64,000 nt of DNA, taken from positions 620,001 through 684,000 of the forward strand of contig NZ_OY782757.1 of the NCBI RefSeq assembly GCF_963678185.1, written 5' to 3'. How positions within the stretch are numbered: position 1 is the first letter of the stretch; each line of letters starts with the position of its first letter. Origin of the DNA: an uncultured Tolumonas sp. GTDB taxonomy: Bacteria; Pseudomonadota; Gammaproteobacteria; Enterobacterales; Aeromonadaceae. Of this stretch, positions 1-8,556 are shown in pieces. The notes below the pieces were generated by a model. The model ran no database searches and was not told where the DNA came from. It worked only from the letters and a program-made list of their open reading frames with translations. The translations under genes were made by a program, and so were the position numbers.

Positions 1-232
1 AAACTTCAATCTCATAAACTGGCAGATCCGGCGCTTTGCTCTCTATAACCCCATCTTTGAAATACGCCTTATCACCGACTGATAAGCTGATGCCTATTAC
101 AGTGACATGTCCACCTCCTAGCGTGGTTAAGGTCGTCGTGCCTGCTGAGGTGTTGACTGTTTCTACTGTGCCGATATTGCGTTGATCGCCGGCTGGAAGT
201 AGTTCGACTAATTTTTTATATATGTTGGCCAC
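1..232 (-). CDS. Phage tail-tip protein, partial (C-terminus outside window)
   Basis: The frame opens with a GTG at 232 directly after the TAA of the upstream gene (stop at 234) and stays open to the window edge, about 77 residues. It starts ANIYKKLVELLPAGDQRN and is rich in Thr, Gly and Val. The tight TAA/GTG junction points to translational coupling with the 679-residue tail protein. No family recognised. Its place at the distal end of the tail operon suggests a tail-tip or baseplate accessory. Confidence 0.6.
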   Translation of the reverse strand, partial: MANIYKKLVELLPAGDQRNIGTVETVNTSAGTTTLTTLGGGHVTVIGISLSVGDKAYFKDGVIESKAPDLPVYEIEV

Positions 233-233
233 A

Positions 234-2273
234 TTAGTCCCCTATTGGTCGCTCAATCTCAATACTCTGACGAATCACCAACTTATGGTCGCTGTTCTTC
301 TGTGCTGTAGCTTTAAAACCTCTGGCATACGATTTACCATCAGGGATGTCCAATATCATGCCGGGCAATATCAGCCCAGTATCGGTGCTGGAAATTGGCA
401 GCTCAATAGTGTCGATACTTCGGTTTAAACTCTCTGCCAGCAGTTTGGTGCCTAATGCAGTGGCGCCATCAACATGGGTTATGAGTGAATTTGTAGTATC
501 AGCCAGCAGGCGTTCTGCTCCGGTGCCGGTACGTTTAACTAGCGCAGTTATGCCCGCATTTCCGCCTGTTAGCCAAACGCCATTCGCGTTGGTTCCGTAT
601 TCCCGCTTACGCCCACGGTTTATCATGATATTTGCGGGGATCTGAACGTCTGCTAGTTCCCCATCTAAATGCCATGGCGCCGTTTTATATTTTGGCAGAA
701 TGGTCATGTGACGATTTACGCGATCAGGAACCACAAATGCCCCTGCCGCTGCAGCAAGTTCCGTGATGATATCCATTGGTGCTTTGTTGCTGTAACTCCA
801 CGCACCACCCGGCACCAGCCAATCAGCAGCCTGCCAATCTATTGTCCAGCCGGTTATCAGTTCTTGCTCTGCCAGTTGTATAATGGTGCGGTCTTGCTTT
901 TCAGCATAACTTGATGGCAATAGGATTGATCTGGATAGTTCTTTAGTTCGGCTACGTCCGGTGACAGTGGCGCTTTGACTGTTCCAGGCTTTATTATCAC
1001 TCCAGCCATCGACTGACATACGCCATTGATAGCCGTTAATGACAATGAACACCTCTTCACCATCCAGCGCTTCGGCAATCGAGATAAGTGGTACGGTAGC
1101 AGAGAACTGCCATGCCCAGCTCTCATCGTCGTAATCAACACTGACGCTGGTTGATGGAATTTCTAATCCATCGCGGGCTCTGACGATAGATGCTGTGTTA
1201 CTCACCAGATAAACCCTCCGAATTGGAATGATGCGGGCAGCACCGATATCGACCCAGAATTCCAGATCGGTATTTAACTGACGTTCGCGATAAAAATTGA
1301 GATTAACGTCGCCAATATTAAGCGGTGGCGTGATAGGTGGCAGTGTATGGTCACTGACACCGGACAATGGCCAGATTGCTTCTTCATAAAAGCTGGCTGA
1401 TTGTTTAGATACCCAACAGCCTTTACGGATCAGCTGTCGCTGTAACGATACATCCATCCAGCTTGGCACTTGCCATTGATCTACCCTCTCCCGGTGGTTG
1501 CGTGGTAACAACAGCCAGAACGGCGCAGATGCTGAGTAACCACTGCTGATGGCTTCTGCGTATTTCTCTATCCGGTTTTTATGCGCCTTTGGCAGATCGC
1601 GATATAACCAACCCGGACGTAATTCAGAATTAGTTGCTTCGGTATAGCGCTCTGTTTTTTGCGTCTGTGCTCTGGGTATCAAACCAAACGGATAAGCTGA
1701 TTTAGCACTGATATTGCCTGCTTCCTGCCATTCAACCGGTCTATCTGCTGGCGTTCTGGCACCCATATGCCAATCACTGATGCCCGGCTCATGGTGAGCA
1801 GGTTCAGCTTGTTTTGCCCAGACATTGCCACCATAACCTGCAGGGTCACGATAGACGTTGATATCGTAATTACCAGCGCCATGAAAATGCAGTGGGTTCG
1901 CATCAGTCGATACAGTACCGGTAATAATGTAATCAGCAGGAAGATGACCGGTGACCGAATTACTGTGAGCACCAACAGTTGAAGTTAGAATTAAGTCAGA
2001 GTTGAGATCAGCCTGTGTGGCTGCACTAAGTCCGGATAGGTTCGCATCAAAGATGATGGAGCCTGCAATAGCTGTTACCGATGTCTTTGAGCTTGACGCG
2101 ATGGCGCCGCCATAAATAACAGTGGCATTGATATCGGAAGATGCTGGCTGACTGGTTGCAGAAATAGTCGCGACATAGATTGTTGCTACATCAGGGCTAG
2201 CCCCCAAATCAAGGTTAACCGGCCCCTGTGCTGCGGCAGATTGCCATAGGTCGAGATTTACCGGTTCAGACAT
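234..2273 (-). CDS. Phage tail-tip / hub-like structural protein
   Basis: A 679-residue protein late in the tail operon. The N-terminal ~150 residues are low-complexity, rich in Ala, Ser and Thr, and look like a flexible collar. The C-terminal half (about 470–679) contains an Ile/Leu-rich segment followed by 'APMDIITELAAAAGAFVVPD', the style of domain seen in tail hub proteins that follow the tape measure in siphophages. Hub function is inferred from length, position and this C-terminal pattern. No enzymatic motif seen. Confidence 0.5.
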   Translation of the reverse strand: MSEPVNLDLWQSAAAQGPVNLDLGASPDVATIYVATISATSQPASSDINATVIYGGAIASSSKTSVTAIAGSIIFDANLSGLSAATQADLNSDLILTSTVGAHSNSVTGHLPADYIITGTVSTDANPLHFHGAGNYDINVYRDPAGYGGNVWAKQAEPAHHEPGISDWHMGARTPADRPVEWQEAGNISAKSAYPFGLIPRAQTQKTERYTEATNSELRPGWLYRDLPKAHKNRIEKYAEAISSGYSASAPFWLLLPRNHRERVDQWQVPSWMDVSLQRQLIRKGCWVSKQSASFYEEAIWPLSGVSDHTLPPITPPLNIGDVNLNFYRERQLNTDLEFWVDIGAARIIPIRRVYLVSNTASIVRARDGLEIPSTSVSVDYDDESWAWQFSATVPLISIAEALDGEEVFIVINGYQWRMSVDGWSDNKAWNSQSATVTGRSRTKELSRSILLPSSYAEKQDRTIIQLAEQELITGWTIDWQAADWLVPGGAWSYSNKAPMDIITELAAAAGAFVVPDRVNRHMTILPKYKTAPWHLDGELADVQIPANIMINRGRKREYGTNANGVWLTGGNAGITALVKRTGTGAERLLADTTNSLITHVDGATALGTKLLAESLNRSIDTIELPISSTDTGLILPGMILDIPDGKSYARGFKATAQKNSDHKLVIRQSIEIERPIGD

Positions 2274-2276
2274 GAA

Positions 2277-2681
2277 TTAGGCCTCGCTGATTTGTCCTGC
2301 CGTGATACGAACGTAACTACCTTGGATCAAATCAACCGTTGGTAATTCAATATCAGCGCCGCTGCCATTCACGCCGACAAGTAGATCAACAACAGGAACA
2401 CCATCACCATTCTTAATGAGCGCCCACGCGGCAGTTCCTGTTACCATCACCATTTGTTCTGCAATAGCCGCCAGCGTTGTAACGCCATTTTCTATATGGG
2501 CAGCACACGGTTTTTGAAGAGGCAGAGTCAATATAGCCGTTTGCGTAGTTACGTTGCCCAACGTCCCCGGCAATACTCCACTATAAATAGTCAGTGAGCC
2601 TACACTTGCTCCAGCATCAATTTTATTTGCGGTAGCCTGTGCCCGCGCATTCTTTACATCAACTGAATATCGCATGCTCAT
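2277..2681 (-). CDS. Phage tail-associated protein, unknown
   Basis: A 134-residue protein without signal peptide or membrane segment; small residues and beta-prone stretches dominate. It overlaps the upstream gene by four bases (ATGA at 2678–2681) and sits three bases before the next one, so it belongs to the tail operon. Family not recognised. A small tail-tip component is the most likely role by position. Confidence 0.5.
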   Translation of the reverse strand: MSMRYSVDVKNARAQATANKIDAGASVGSLTIYSGVLPGTLGNVTTQTAILTLPLQKPCAAHIENGVTTLAAIAEQMVMVTGTAAWALIKNGDGVPVVDLLVGVNGSGADIELPTVDLIQGSYVRITAGQISEA

Positions 2682-3112
2682 GGATAAGCCTCCGGTGTAC
2701 GGCGATCAGCACCGACCGGTGCGTATTTGTATTCGTTGTTGTCATAGGCATGAATGGCATAAAGGCCATTTATTGGTAGGCTATCAAACCGGTAATACCC
2801 TCCGGAACCGGATAACGTTTCCTCAATCAGATTGAAACGTTCATCGAGACAAATAACTAGCTGACCAACAGCTGGTTCCGTCTTTCGTGTGATTACCCCT
2901 TCTATATATCCTAAGTCTTTACGTTGTGGCGGAACGTTAAGCATTTCTACTTTTGTTAGTCTATAGGCATTTTCAGCAACTGATGATTCAATTTTTTTAC
3001 AGTTATTTTCTCCTGGCCATGCTTGCTCTTTTGTTTCTTTATTTGCAAAAAGGAATACGGAGGTTTTTATAACCCCAATTAAATATCCATCCGGGGTTAA
3101 ACTCATCGCCAT
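2678..3112 (-). CDS. Phage tail protein with carboxypeptidase-regulatory-like fold
   Basis: A 144-residue protein. The second half, 'GYIEGVITRKTEPAVGQLVI' to 'GGYYRFDSLPINGLYAIHAY', follows the pattern of a carboxypeptidase-regulatory / Cna-B-like beta sandwich (G-x-V-x-...-P-V-...-G-x-Y-x-F). Such domains are common in tail-tip and fibre proteins. It overlaps both neighbours by a few bases. The domain assignment comes from the strand pattern only. Confidence 0.5.
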   Translation of the reverse strand: MAMSLTPDGYLIGVIKTSVFLFANKETKEQAWPGENNCKKIESSVAENAYRLTKVEMLNVPPQRKDLGYIEGVITRKTEPAVGQLVICLDERFNLIEETLSGSGGYYRFDSLPINGLYAIHAYDNNEYKYAPVGADRRTPEAYP

Positions 3113-4293
3113 GGCCCTTTAATATCAAATCCAATCAGTCGCTGACCTGATGATGCTTGACTAGTTTTCGACGCTAAAAGCAGTCGTATTAATTTTCCTG
3201 GAACCCCAGGCAAATTATTTAAATGTGTTTTATCGTATGCTACAGGTGATGCATACGGGACAACAATACCAGGCAATGAACCTCGGAATGATAAATCGTC
3301 ATAGATAGGAACTGGATCAGTACTGACATAAAACCCATTATCCGCGGGATTTGGGAAAGACATTCCTTCCCCAAATGCAGAGTTGAACCCTCTCCATGAA
3401 CATGTAACACTGCCTGGTAGCTGATGATAGCTTCGCGCCATTCTTTTCTGTGTAGAGTCAGAAAACATAAGTCCATTATTATAGAAATAATAACTTGAAC
3501 CAGATGTCCCCCAGGAACTAGAAACTAATAACTCATAGTAATGAGTAAATAAACAATGATAATTATCCCCTGGACGAATACTGTTGATGTCACCAAACAT
3601 ATACAAACCACGGAATTTATCATTAGCGTATCTTGGTAAAAAGTAAATAATCCGGCCATCCCCAATTATTTGCCAGTCTGGTGATGAATATGAATGTGAA
3701 CATGGCCAACGATGCTCATATACTGTTGTAAATGTATTGATATCCGTTGGGCTTTCTATCATCTGAATTTTCGCCAGAAAACCGTTACTATTATTCCAAC
3801 CACTCCAGGCACTATTATCAATGTATAATCGCAATGGTGTTGATGCAGGGTCAGTGCGTTTGAAGATGATTTTGTAATTAGCTGCATCTTCAAATTCAAT
3901 CGCCCAACCCAGTGACGGAATATTCATGCTGAGCGTGCCCGTAACGCTGGCAGCGGATGGGGTGCCGTTGTCTAACCCCATGACTACAGTTGTACTGGTA
4001 ACAGACAACACGCGAAATTCACCATTGAACCCTGATTCGTTGGCGCCAGATATTCCAACAACCTGATCAACTAAATATTTGTGCCCTGCCGCTACCGTAG
4101 CGGTAATGGTTTGAGCAGCACTGCTATAAACCAATGAAGATACAGATTTAATGCCAAATCCAGTTACCAATACGGATTTCAATAAAGTAATCAAGCTGCC
4201 AGGGTTAGTGGTATGAGCTGCACCGGCTGCGCCAGATGACAAGAAAGCAGCGCCTTCCATATCAGAGGAATACCATTTCACGGGAAACGTCAT
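3103..4293 (-). CDS. Phage tail-fibre-like structural protein
   Basis: A 396-residue protein rich in aromatic residues, Ser and Gly. The first 130 residues form short beta repeats ending in 'GTLSMNIPSLGWAIEFED'. The rest contains many Tyr and Trp, as in receptor-facing fibre or tip proteins. It overlaps the next gene by ten bases and follows a small 66-residue gene. Receptor-binding role is a guess from composition and distal position. Confidence 0.45.
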   Translation of the reverse strand: MTFPVKWYSSDMEGAAFLSSGAAGAAHTTNPGSLITLLKSVLVTGFGIKSVSSLVYSSAAQTITATVAAGHKYLVDQVVGISGANESGFNGEFRVLSVTSTTVVMGLDNGTPSAASVTGTLSMNIPSLGWAIEFEDAANYKIIFKRTDPASTPLRLYIDNSAWSGWNNSNGFLAKIQMIESPTDINTFTTVYEHRWPCSHSYSSPDWQIIGDGRIIYFLPRYANDKFRGLYMFGDINSIRPGDNYHCLFTHYYELLVSSSWGTSGSSYYFYNNGLMFSDSTQKRMARSYHQLPGSVTCSWRGFNSAFGEGMSFPNPADNGFYVSTDPVPIYDDLSFRGSLPGIVVPYASPVAYDKTHLNNLPGVPGKLIRLLLASKTSQASSGQRLIGFDIKGPWR

Positions 4294-4308
4294 TATGTTC
4301 TCCTGTGC

Positions 4309-4509
4309 TTATGCAGCACTTGTTTGTTGTTGTGTCAGAATGACCAATGCAGATTTAATTTCCGGTGTGGAGATTGCGTGTTCACCATAAATCCGGCGCT
4401 GTTCGTGCAATAACCACAACTCGAAATCACGCCCTAACCACCAACCGTCATGGCCGGTATGAACCATGTATCCGATGGCAACAAGCTGCTCGTACATGCC
4501 CATAGCCAT
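4309..4509 (-). CDS. Small phage tail-operon protein
   Basis: A 66-residue protein, Trp-rich near the middle ('HTGHDGWWLGRDFELWLLHE') and helical at its end. It lies between two large tail genes with gaps of 6 and 15 bases, in the same orientation and without its own promoter. The family is not recognised; it could be a chaperone for, or a cap on, the neighbouring tail protein. Confidence 0.5.
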   Translation of the reverse strand: MAMGMYEQLVAIGYMVHTGHDGWWLGRDFELWLLHEQRRIYGEHAISTPEIKSALVILTQQQTSAA

Positions 4510-4515
4510 CTCCGG

Positions 4516-6654
4516 TTAATCTTTATTGATGTTGCCGCGCAGCTGCAGAGCAAACTCATCGCTGTCTACTGCGGCTTCTGATTGCAAAATGGTGCGAGCT
4601 ATCCAGAACGGAGCGTTTGCACCGTGGAGGTTGAAACGCAACACATTGCCGGTACTCCATCCAGAGCCCCATGCCAAAGGATTGATGCTGAAATACGGGG
4701 AATTGGTGTTCGGGTTAACCGGTGCGCATACCGCATTAATTGAACCAATAGCAATCAAGCCTAGGTGTTCACCAATCACGTTAAATCCGGTGCTACTGGT
4801 GAAAATAAGTGCGAACCGCTCCGTAATAGCACCACGATTTTTAACGGTGATTGGAAAGTCTGTCGCATTGAACTGGGCAGTCGATTGGCTACCAATCAGC
4901 GTGTCACTCCAAACGCTCGTCCAGGTTTGTTGATCAAACACATCGCTGATGCGTGCCCATAAGTCATCGATGATGAGCGCAGAGCTGATGTAGGTATCTG
5001 CCGAGTCATAGTTATGCGATAGCGGTCTGGCCAGCGTGAGACGACCGCTGATTTCCACATCGGTGATCATGCTCATGTCTTCGACGCGGTGCACTGCTTC
5101 CAGCGGTTGTGCATAGCCTGTTAAGTCCAGTGGGGTTGCTAGTGTGACCTTGCCATAGTCCAGATCGACGCTGTATTTGCTGGTTGGCACCACTTTTCCC
5201 GCAGCATCCTCAAGCCAGCATTTCGCCAGACGAGTTCGACCCACATCCAGTAAATAACCGGCGGTGACACTGTTGGGGAATGGTGTGCGTTTGGTGCTGT
5301 GAATAACGCCGATACCGCCTTTTCGCAGAATAGGGACTTTCCCATCAGTTGGCAGGCGTACCGGGTCAAGTTTGATGATGTCAGCATCGAGCGGCAGGTA
5401 AGAATAGGTTACACAGTTAAAGCGCAGGCTATCGGCTTTAACCTGTATCGGCATCCAGATATTACCGTTCACATCAACCAGATTCTGGTCGTACCATTCC
5501 GCCGCTAAATGCTCGGAGGCTTTCACCAGAAAACCGAATTTGATGTAAACAATCCCCGTCTCGTAATCAACCGTTCCTTCAAAAATATCTGAGTTTATCC
5601 GGCCATCGGCGGGCGCTGTCACATCATGTAAAACACCACCGGCGTCCAAGCATTGGATATACAACGAACCTGCACGAACCGGTGCACCCGGCGTGCGGAA
5701 GGTAATATCTGAAACCGTATGATCATCGAGATAGGTCAACATCGATTGTACGACCACATTGGCATTGGTCGCGCCTGCGGTCCAGGCGGTGATTTTGGCA
5801 ATGCCGTTGTTGTAATCAAATGTTCCTGATTGCTCACCACTATCAGTCAGTGGGTCAATATTGCTGTAGAGATAACCCAAACGGTCAATGTAAGTACGGC
5901 CACCAAAAACCAGACGAACTGAACCTGTAGCCACAGTTTCACGGCTGTTTGGCGTAAAATCGAAGGTCAGATTATCCAGTGAAACCGTCAGATCATGTTG
6001 GTTTTCATAGCGAACAGTAAGATAAGCACATTTGGTTAATCCGGGCGTGCGAACACTGCACGCATGGGTTTCAGTTACCGTTGATGACCAAACCCATGAA
6101 TATGCATCGCTACCTGTCTGCCCATTTTCTGGCGTAAAACGCTTTTCATATTTTTTTACCCGGAATGCTGCTGATGTCGGCGCGTTAATAACAAACGCAC
6201 CGGTGCTGTAGTTGATTGTCCCAAGCGATGCTTTCGTCACCGCATTGAGTAAATGACCATTGCCGTCATCAATCACGCTTAATGTTACCGGGTTGATAAC
6301 CTCTGAATTATCGCCAATATCAAGAATAAGGGTAAAAACAGCTTGTCCTGGGATAAGCGGCACATCAGGGATAATGCCACTGACAACATTACCAACCAGC
6401 GATAATGAAATGTTGTTCAAATCGGCAATGGTTTTATCACCCACTTTGATCCACTGATAACGGATTGGTGTACTAACTGGCGGCAGAACTTTGGGGAACA
6501 AAGAAAACCGACCAGTTACATGATCAACACTGCCGGTAGCATCCCCACTGAAGACGCCATTCACATCTGCGGATGCTGTTTTAGTTACTGTCCCCACAAT
6601 CCATGAGGCGGTAACGGAGCCTGCAACAATGGACCCCTGCTTGATTATCGTCAT
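4516..6654 (-). CDS. Phage tail structural protein with beta-repeats
   Basis: A 712-residue protein without enzymatic motifs. A short motif of the type G-[ST]-[IVF]-[DN]-[YF]-x-[TN]-G recurs: GTINYSTGAFVI (about residue 143), GTFDYNNGIAKI (about 277), GTVDYETGIVYI (about 366). The neighbouring 498-residue protein has the same motif, so the two probably share a repeated beta domain and arose by duplication. Located between tape measure and tail tip. A tail-tip scaffold or fibre is likely; the exact role is unknown. Confidence 0.5.
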   Translation of the reverse strand: MTIIKQGSIVAGSVTASWIVGTVTKTASADVNGVFSGDATGSVDHVTGRFSLFPKVLPPVSTPIRYQWIKVGDKTIADLNNISLSLVGNVVSGIIPDVPLIPGQAVFTLILDIGDNSEVINPVTLSVIDDGNGHLLNAVTKASLGTINYSTGAFVINAPTSAAFRVKKYEKRFTPENGQTGSDAYSWVWSSTVTETHACSVRTPGLTKCAYLTVRYENQHDLTVSLDNLTFDFTPNSRETVATGSVRLVFGGRTYIDRLGYLYSNIDPLTDSGEQSGTFDYNNGIAKITAWTAGATNANVVVQSMLTYLDDHTVSDITFRTPGAPVRAGSLYIQCLDAGGVLHDVTAPADGRINSDIFEGTVDYETGIVYIKFGFLVKASEHLAAEWYDQNLVDVNGNIWMPIQVKADSLRFNCVTYSYLPLDADIIKLDPVRLPTDGKVPILRKGGIGVIHSTKRTPFPNSVTAGYLLDVGRTRLAKCWLEDAAGKVVPTSKYSVDLDYGKVTLATPLDLTGYAQPLEAVHRVEDMSMITDVEISGRLTLARPLSHNYDSADTYISSALIIDDLWARISDVFDQQTWTSVWSDTLIGSQSTAQFNATDFPITVKNRGAITERFALIFTSSTGFNVIGEHLGLIAIGSINAVCAPVNPNTNSPYFSINPLAWGSGWSTGNVLRFNLHGANAPFWIARTILQSEAAVDSDEFALQLRGNINKD

Positions 6655-6665
6655 TTATAAAATCC

Positions 6666-8162
6666 TTACGCAGTAAACAGCAGTGGCCATTCATTGAAGG
6701 TGATGGTATCGCCTAATACACCAGAGACACCGGCTTGGGTCGTCGGGGTGTTGGCACGATTAAACGAGGTGGTCGGGCTTCCCCAGGCAAATAGGATTGA
6801 TGAACCCGTATCGGGCAATGCACCCACGGTGATCATGAGAGAACCGGTCGTAAAATTAATGGTGCCGGAGCCATAAGCTGCATCTGCGCCATACAGCTCC
6901 CCTTTCCCGTTATCAATCAGGTCGTACCATTTCCCCTGCGCCATGTAACTGACAATTAATGACCCGGGGTCTGGAATAGGTTTGAGTGTGGTGGTGTAGG
7001 CATAACCGCGCGTATTTTCATTGATAGCGATACTCATGGTGTCGCTGATGCGTGACACGCTGCCGGCTGGTTTGAATGAAATCGTCTTGGTGGCGGTGCC
7101 GTAATCAGGGCATTGCGTATTGAACGACACAACCCCGCGCTGATATTCAATGCTGCCAACGACCGTGCCACCTAACACCATTTCGCCACCGGAATCTTTT
7201 ATGGTGGCCGAACCGATAACGAAACTGACACTACCCGGTTGTGCAGCATTACCGAGATACCATGATTTATTCGGGCCAAGGGATACTACGGTCTGCGTTG
7301 TCACCACACCGTTATCGGATGGTGTCAGCGTGCTGCTCTGCCCGCCGGCAGTCAGGTCGATAGCTGGCGTTTCGGTGCGTGATGATGGTACCAACTGCGT
7401 GAAAATTGTTTCGGCATAACACTGCATGCTGCCAAAAGCGGCGGCTGACTTTAATGGCACCGTGCCGAAGTATTCCGCCGCATCGGCGACCACCGTTTCA
7501 CGAAAACCTGTTTTCTGGGTTTCATTGTCATACGGCGTGGGTGTATTGCCTTCAAAGGTATAACGTAGCGGGTCAGAAATTTCGGCAGTGACCACGGTGC
7601 GGATAAAGGACTGCCCATAACCAGATACCAGAAACTCACGCTCTTCTGAACTGACTTTAGTGATACGGACATACTGCTCAAACTCAGTCGATTTGCCTTC
7701 ATCACCAACTAAATCTAAGGTTTCACCTACTTCTGGCAAGCGTTGTTGTTTGCGCTGAAAAAAACGGATCGCACGCTGACCTTTGATTTGTGTGTCATAC
7801 AAATAACCCTGCCAACGCGGGCCGCGAGCCAGATAACGTTCAACAAAATCACGTGCATCAGCCCGTTCGTCAAAGTGGTCTTCAGTAGAAAACAGCGTAA
7901 TGGCAACATTGGGATCTGCTGGCGGTTTCAGCACCGCGACATGCGACCCGAAGTAGACATCCACATTATCGGTATCGATATCCAGAAAGGCTTTACGCAT
8001 ATTTACGCGACCATATGAACGGTCTAGGTCGGAGATATCAGGAAACAAACTGTTGTGCTGCCCGGTCACAACCTCTGTTCCTGTCATGCGCCCACCACCG
8101 TCATCGGTATCTGCTAATCGTTCAGAGGCCAGTAACTTGATATCGCCTTCAAGAATTGTCAT
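6666..8162 (-). CDS. Phage tail structural protein with beta-repeats
   Basis: A 498-residue protein. The N-terminal ~220 residues form one domain; the remainder carries GSIEYQRGVVSF (about 353) and GTINFTTGSLMI (about 440), the motif also seen in the 712-residue neighbour. It overlaps the 129-residue upstream gene by four bases (ATGA). Position just after the tape measure and one small gene suggests a distal-tail-like or baseplate part. Confidence 0.5.
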   Translation of the reverse strand: MTILEGDIKLLASERLADTDDGGGRMTGTEVVTGQHNSLFPDISDLDRSYGRVNMRKAFLDIDTDNVDVYFGSHVAVLKPPADPNVAITLFSTEDHFDERADARDFVERYLARGPRWQGYLYDTQIKGQRAIRFFQRKQQRLPEVGETLDLVGDEGKSTEFEQYVRITKVSSEEREFLVSGYGQSFIRTVVTAEISDPLRYTFEGNTPTPYDNETQKTGFRETVVADAAEYFGTVPLKSAAAFGSMQCYAETIFTQLVPSSRTETPAIDLTAGGQSSTLTPSDNGVVTTQTVVSLGPNKSWYLGNAAQPGSVSFVIGSATIKDSGGEMVLGGTVVGSIEYQRGVVSFNTQCPDYGTATKTISFKPAGSVSRISDTMSIAINENTRGYAYTTTLKPIPDPGSLIVSYMAQGKWYDLIDNGKGELYGADAAYGSGTINFTTGSLMITVGALPDTGSSILFAWGSPTTSFNRANTPTTQAGVSGVLGDTITFNEWPLLFTA

Positions 8163-8548
8163 TCACCTTTCTCCGTAAATCGCAGGATTAGCAGGTAGTT
8201 ATCGTTATCACCTGGGTCAGCTATCTGAATTAATTGTTTGGCTTCCACCCCCACCGGATCACGCCGCCAGATAACGGTAAAAATCCGGCCATCATTCAGC
8301 GTCAGTGTCATCGGTGCATTCAGCTGCGCTTCTTTTTCTTTCAGTTGCTGCACTAAACTGCGTTTTGCCCAAGCAAAGGTTTCCCCTGCCGCTAAGGTGA
8401 TTTTTCGTCCTTCCGGTACCGCATTTTCTTCTACGATGATCGCGCCGGTTAGTGTTGGCGTGATGGTTTGAGCTACAGGCGCCCAGTCAAATTCGTCCTG
8501 CCAGTCGAGATCATCAGGCAAGACAATGGTATCCAATGTGATGGCCAT
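8159..8548 (-). CDS. Phage tail-tip assembly protein, small
   Basis: A 129-residue protein directly downstream of the tape-measure gene (8 bases) and coupled by a 4-base overlap to the next gene. It has a short N-terminal acidic/aromatic stretch (DDLDWQDEFDWAP), then beta-rich sequence with 'RIFTVIWRRD', resembling small tail-tip/baseplate proteins. The usual siphophage order makes a distal-tail or tape-measure-proximal role plausible. Family not certain. Confidence 0.45.
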   Translation of the reverse strand: MAITLDTIVLPDDLDWQDEFDWAPVAQTITPTLTGAIIVEENAVPEGRKITLAAGETFAWAKRSLVQQLKEKEAQLNAPMTLTLNDGRIFTVIWRRDPVGVEAKQLIQIADPGDNDNYLLILRFTEKGE

Positions 8549-8556
8549 GGAAACTC

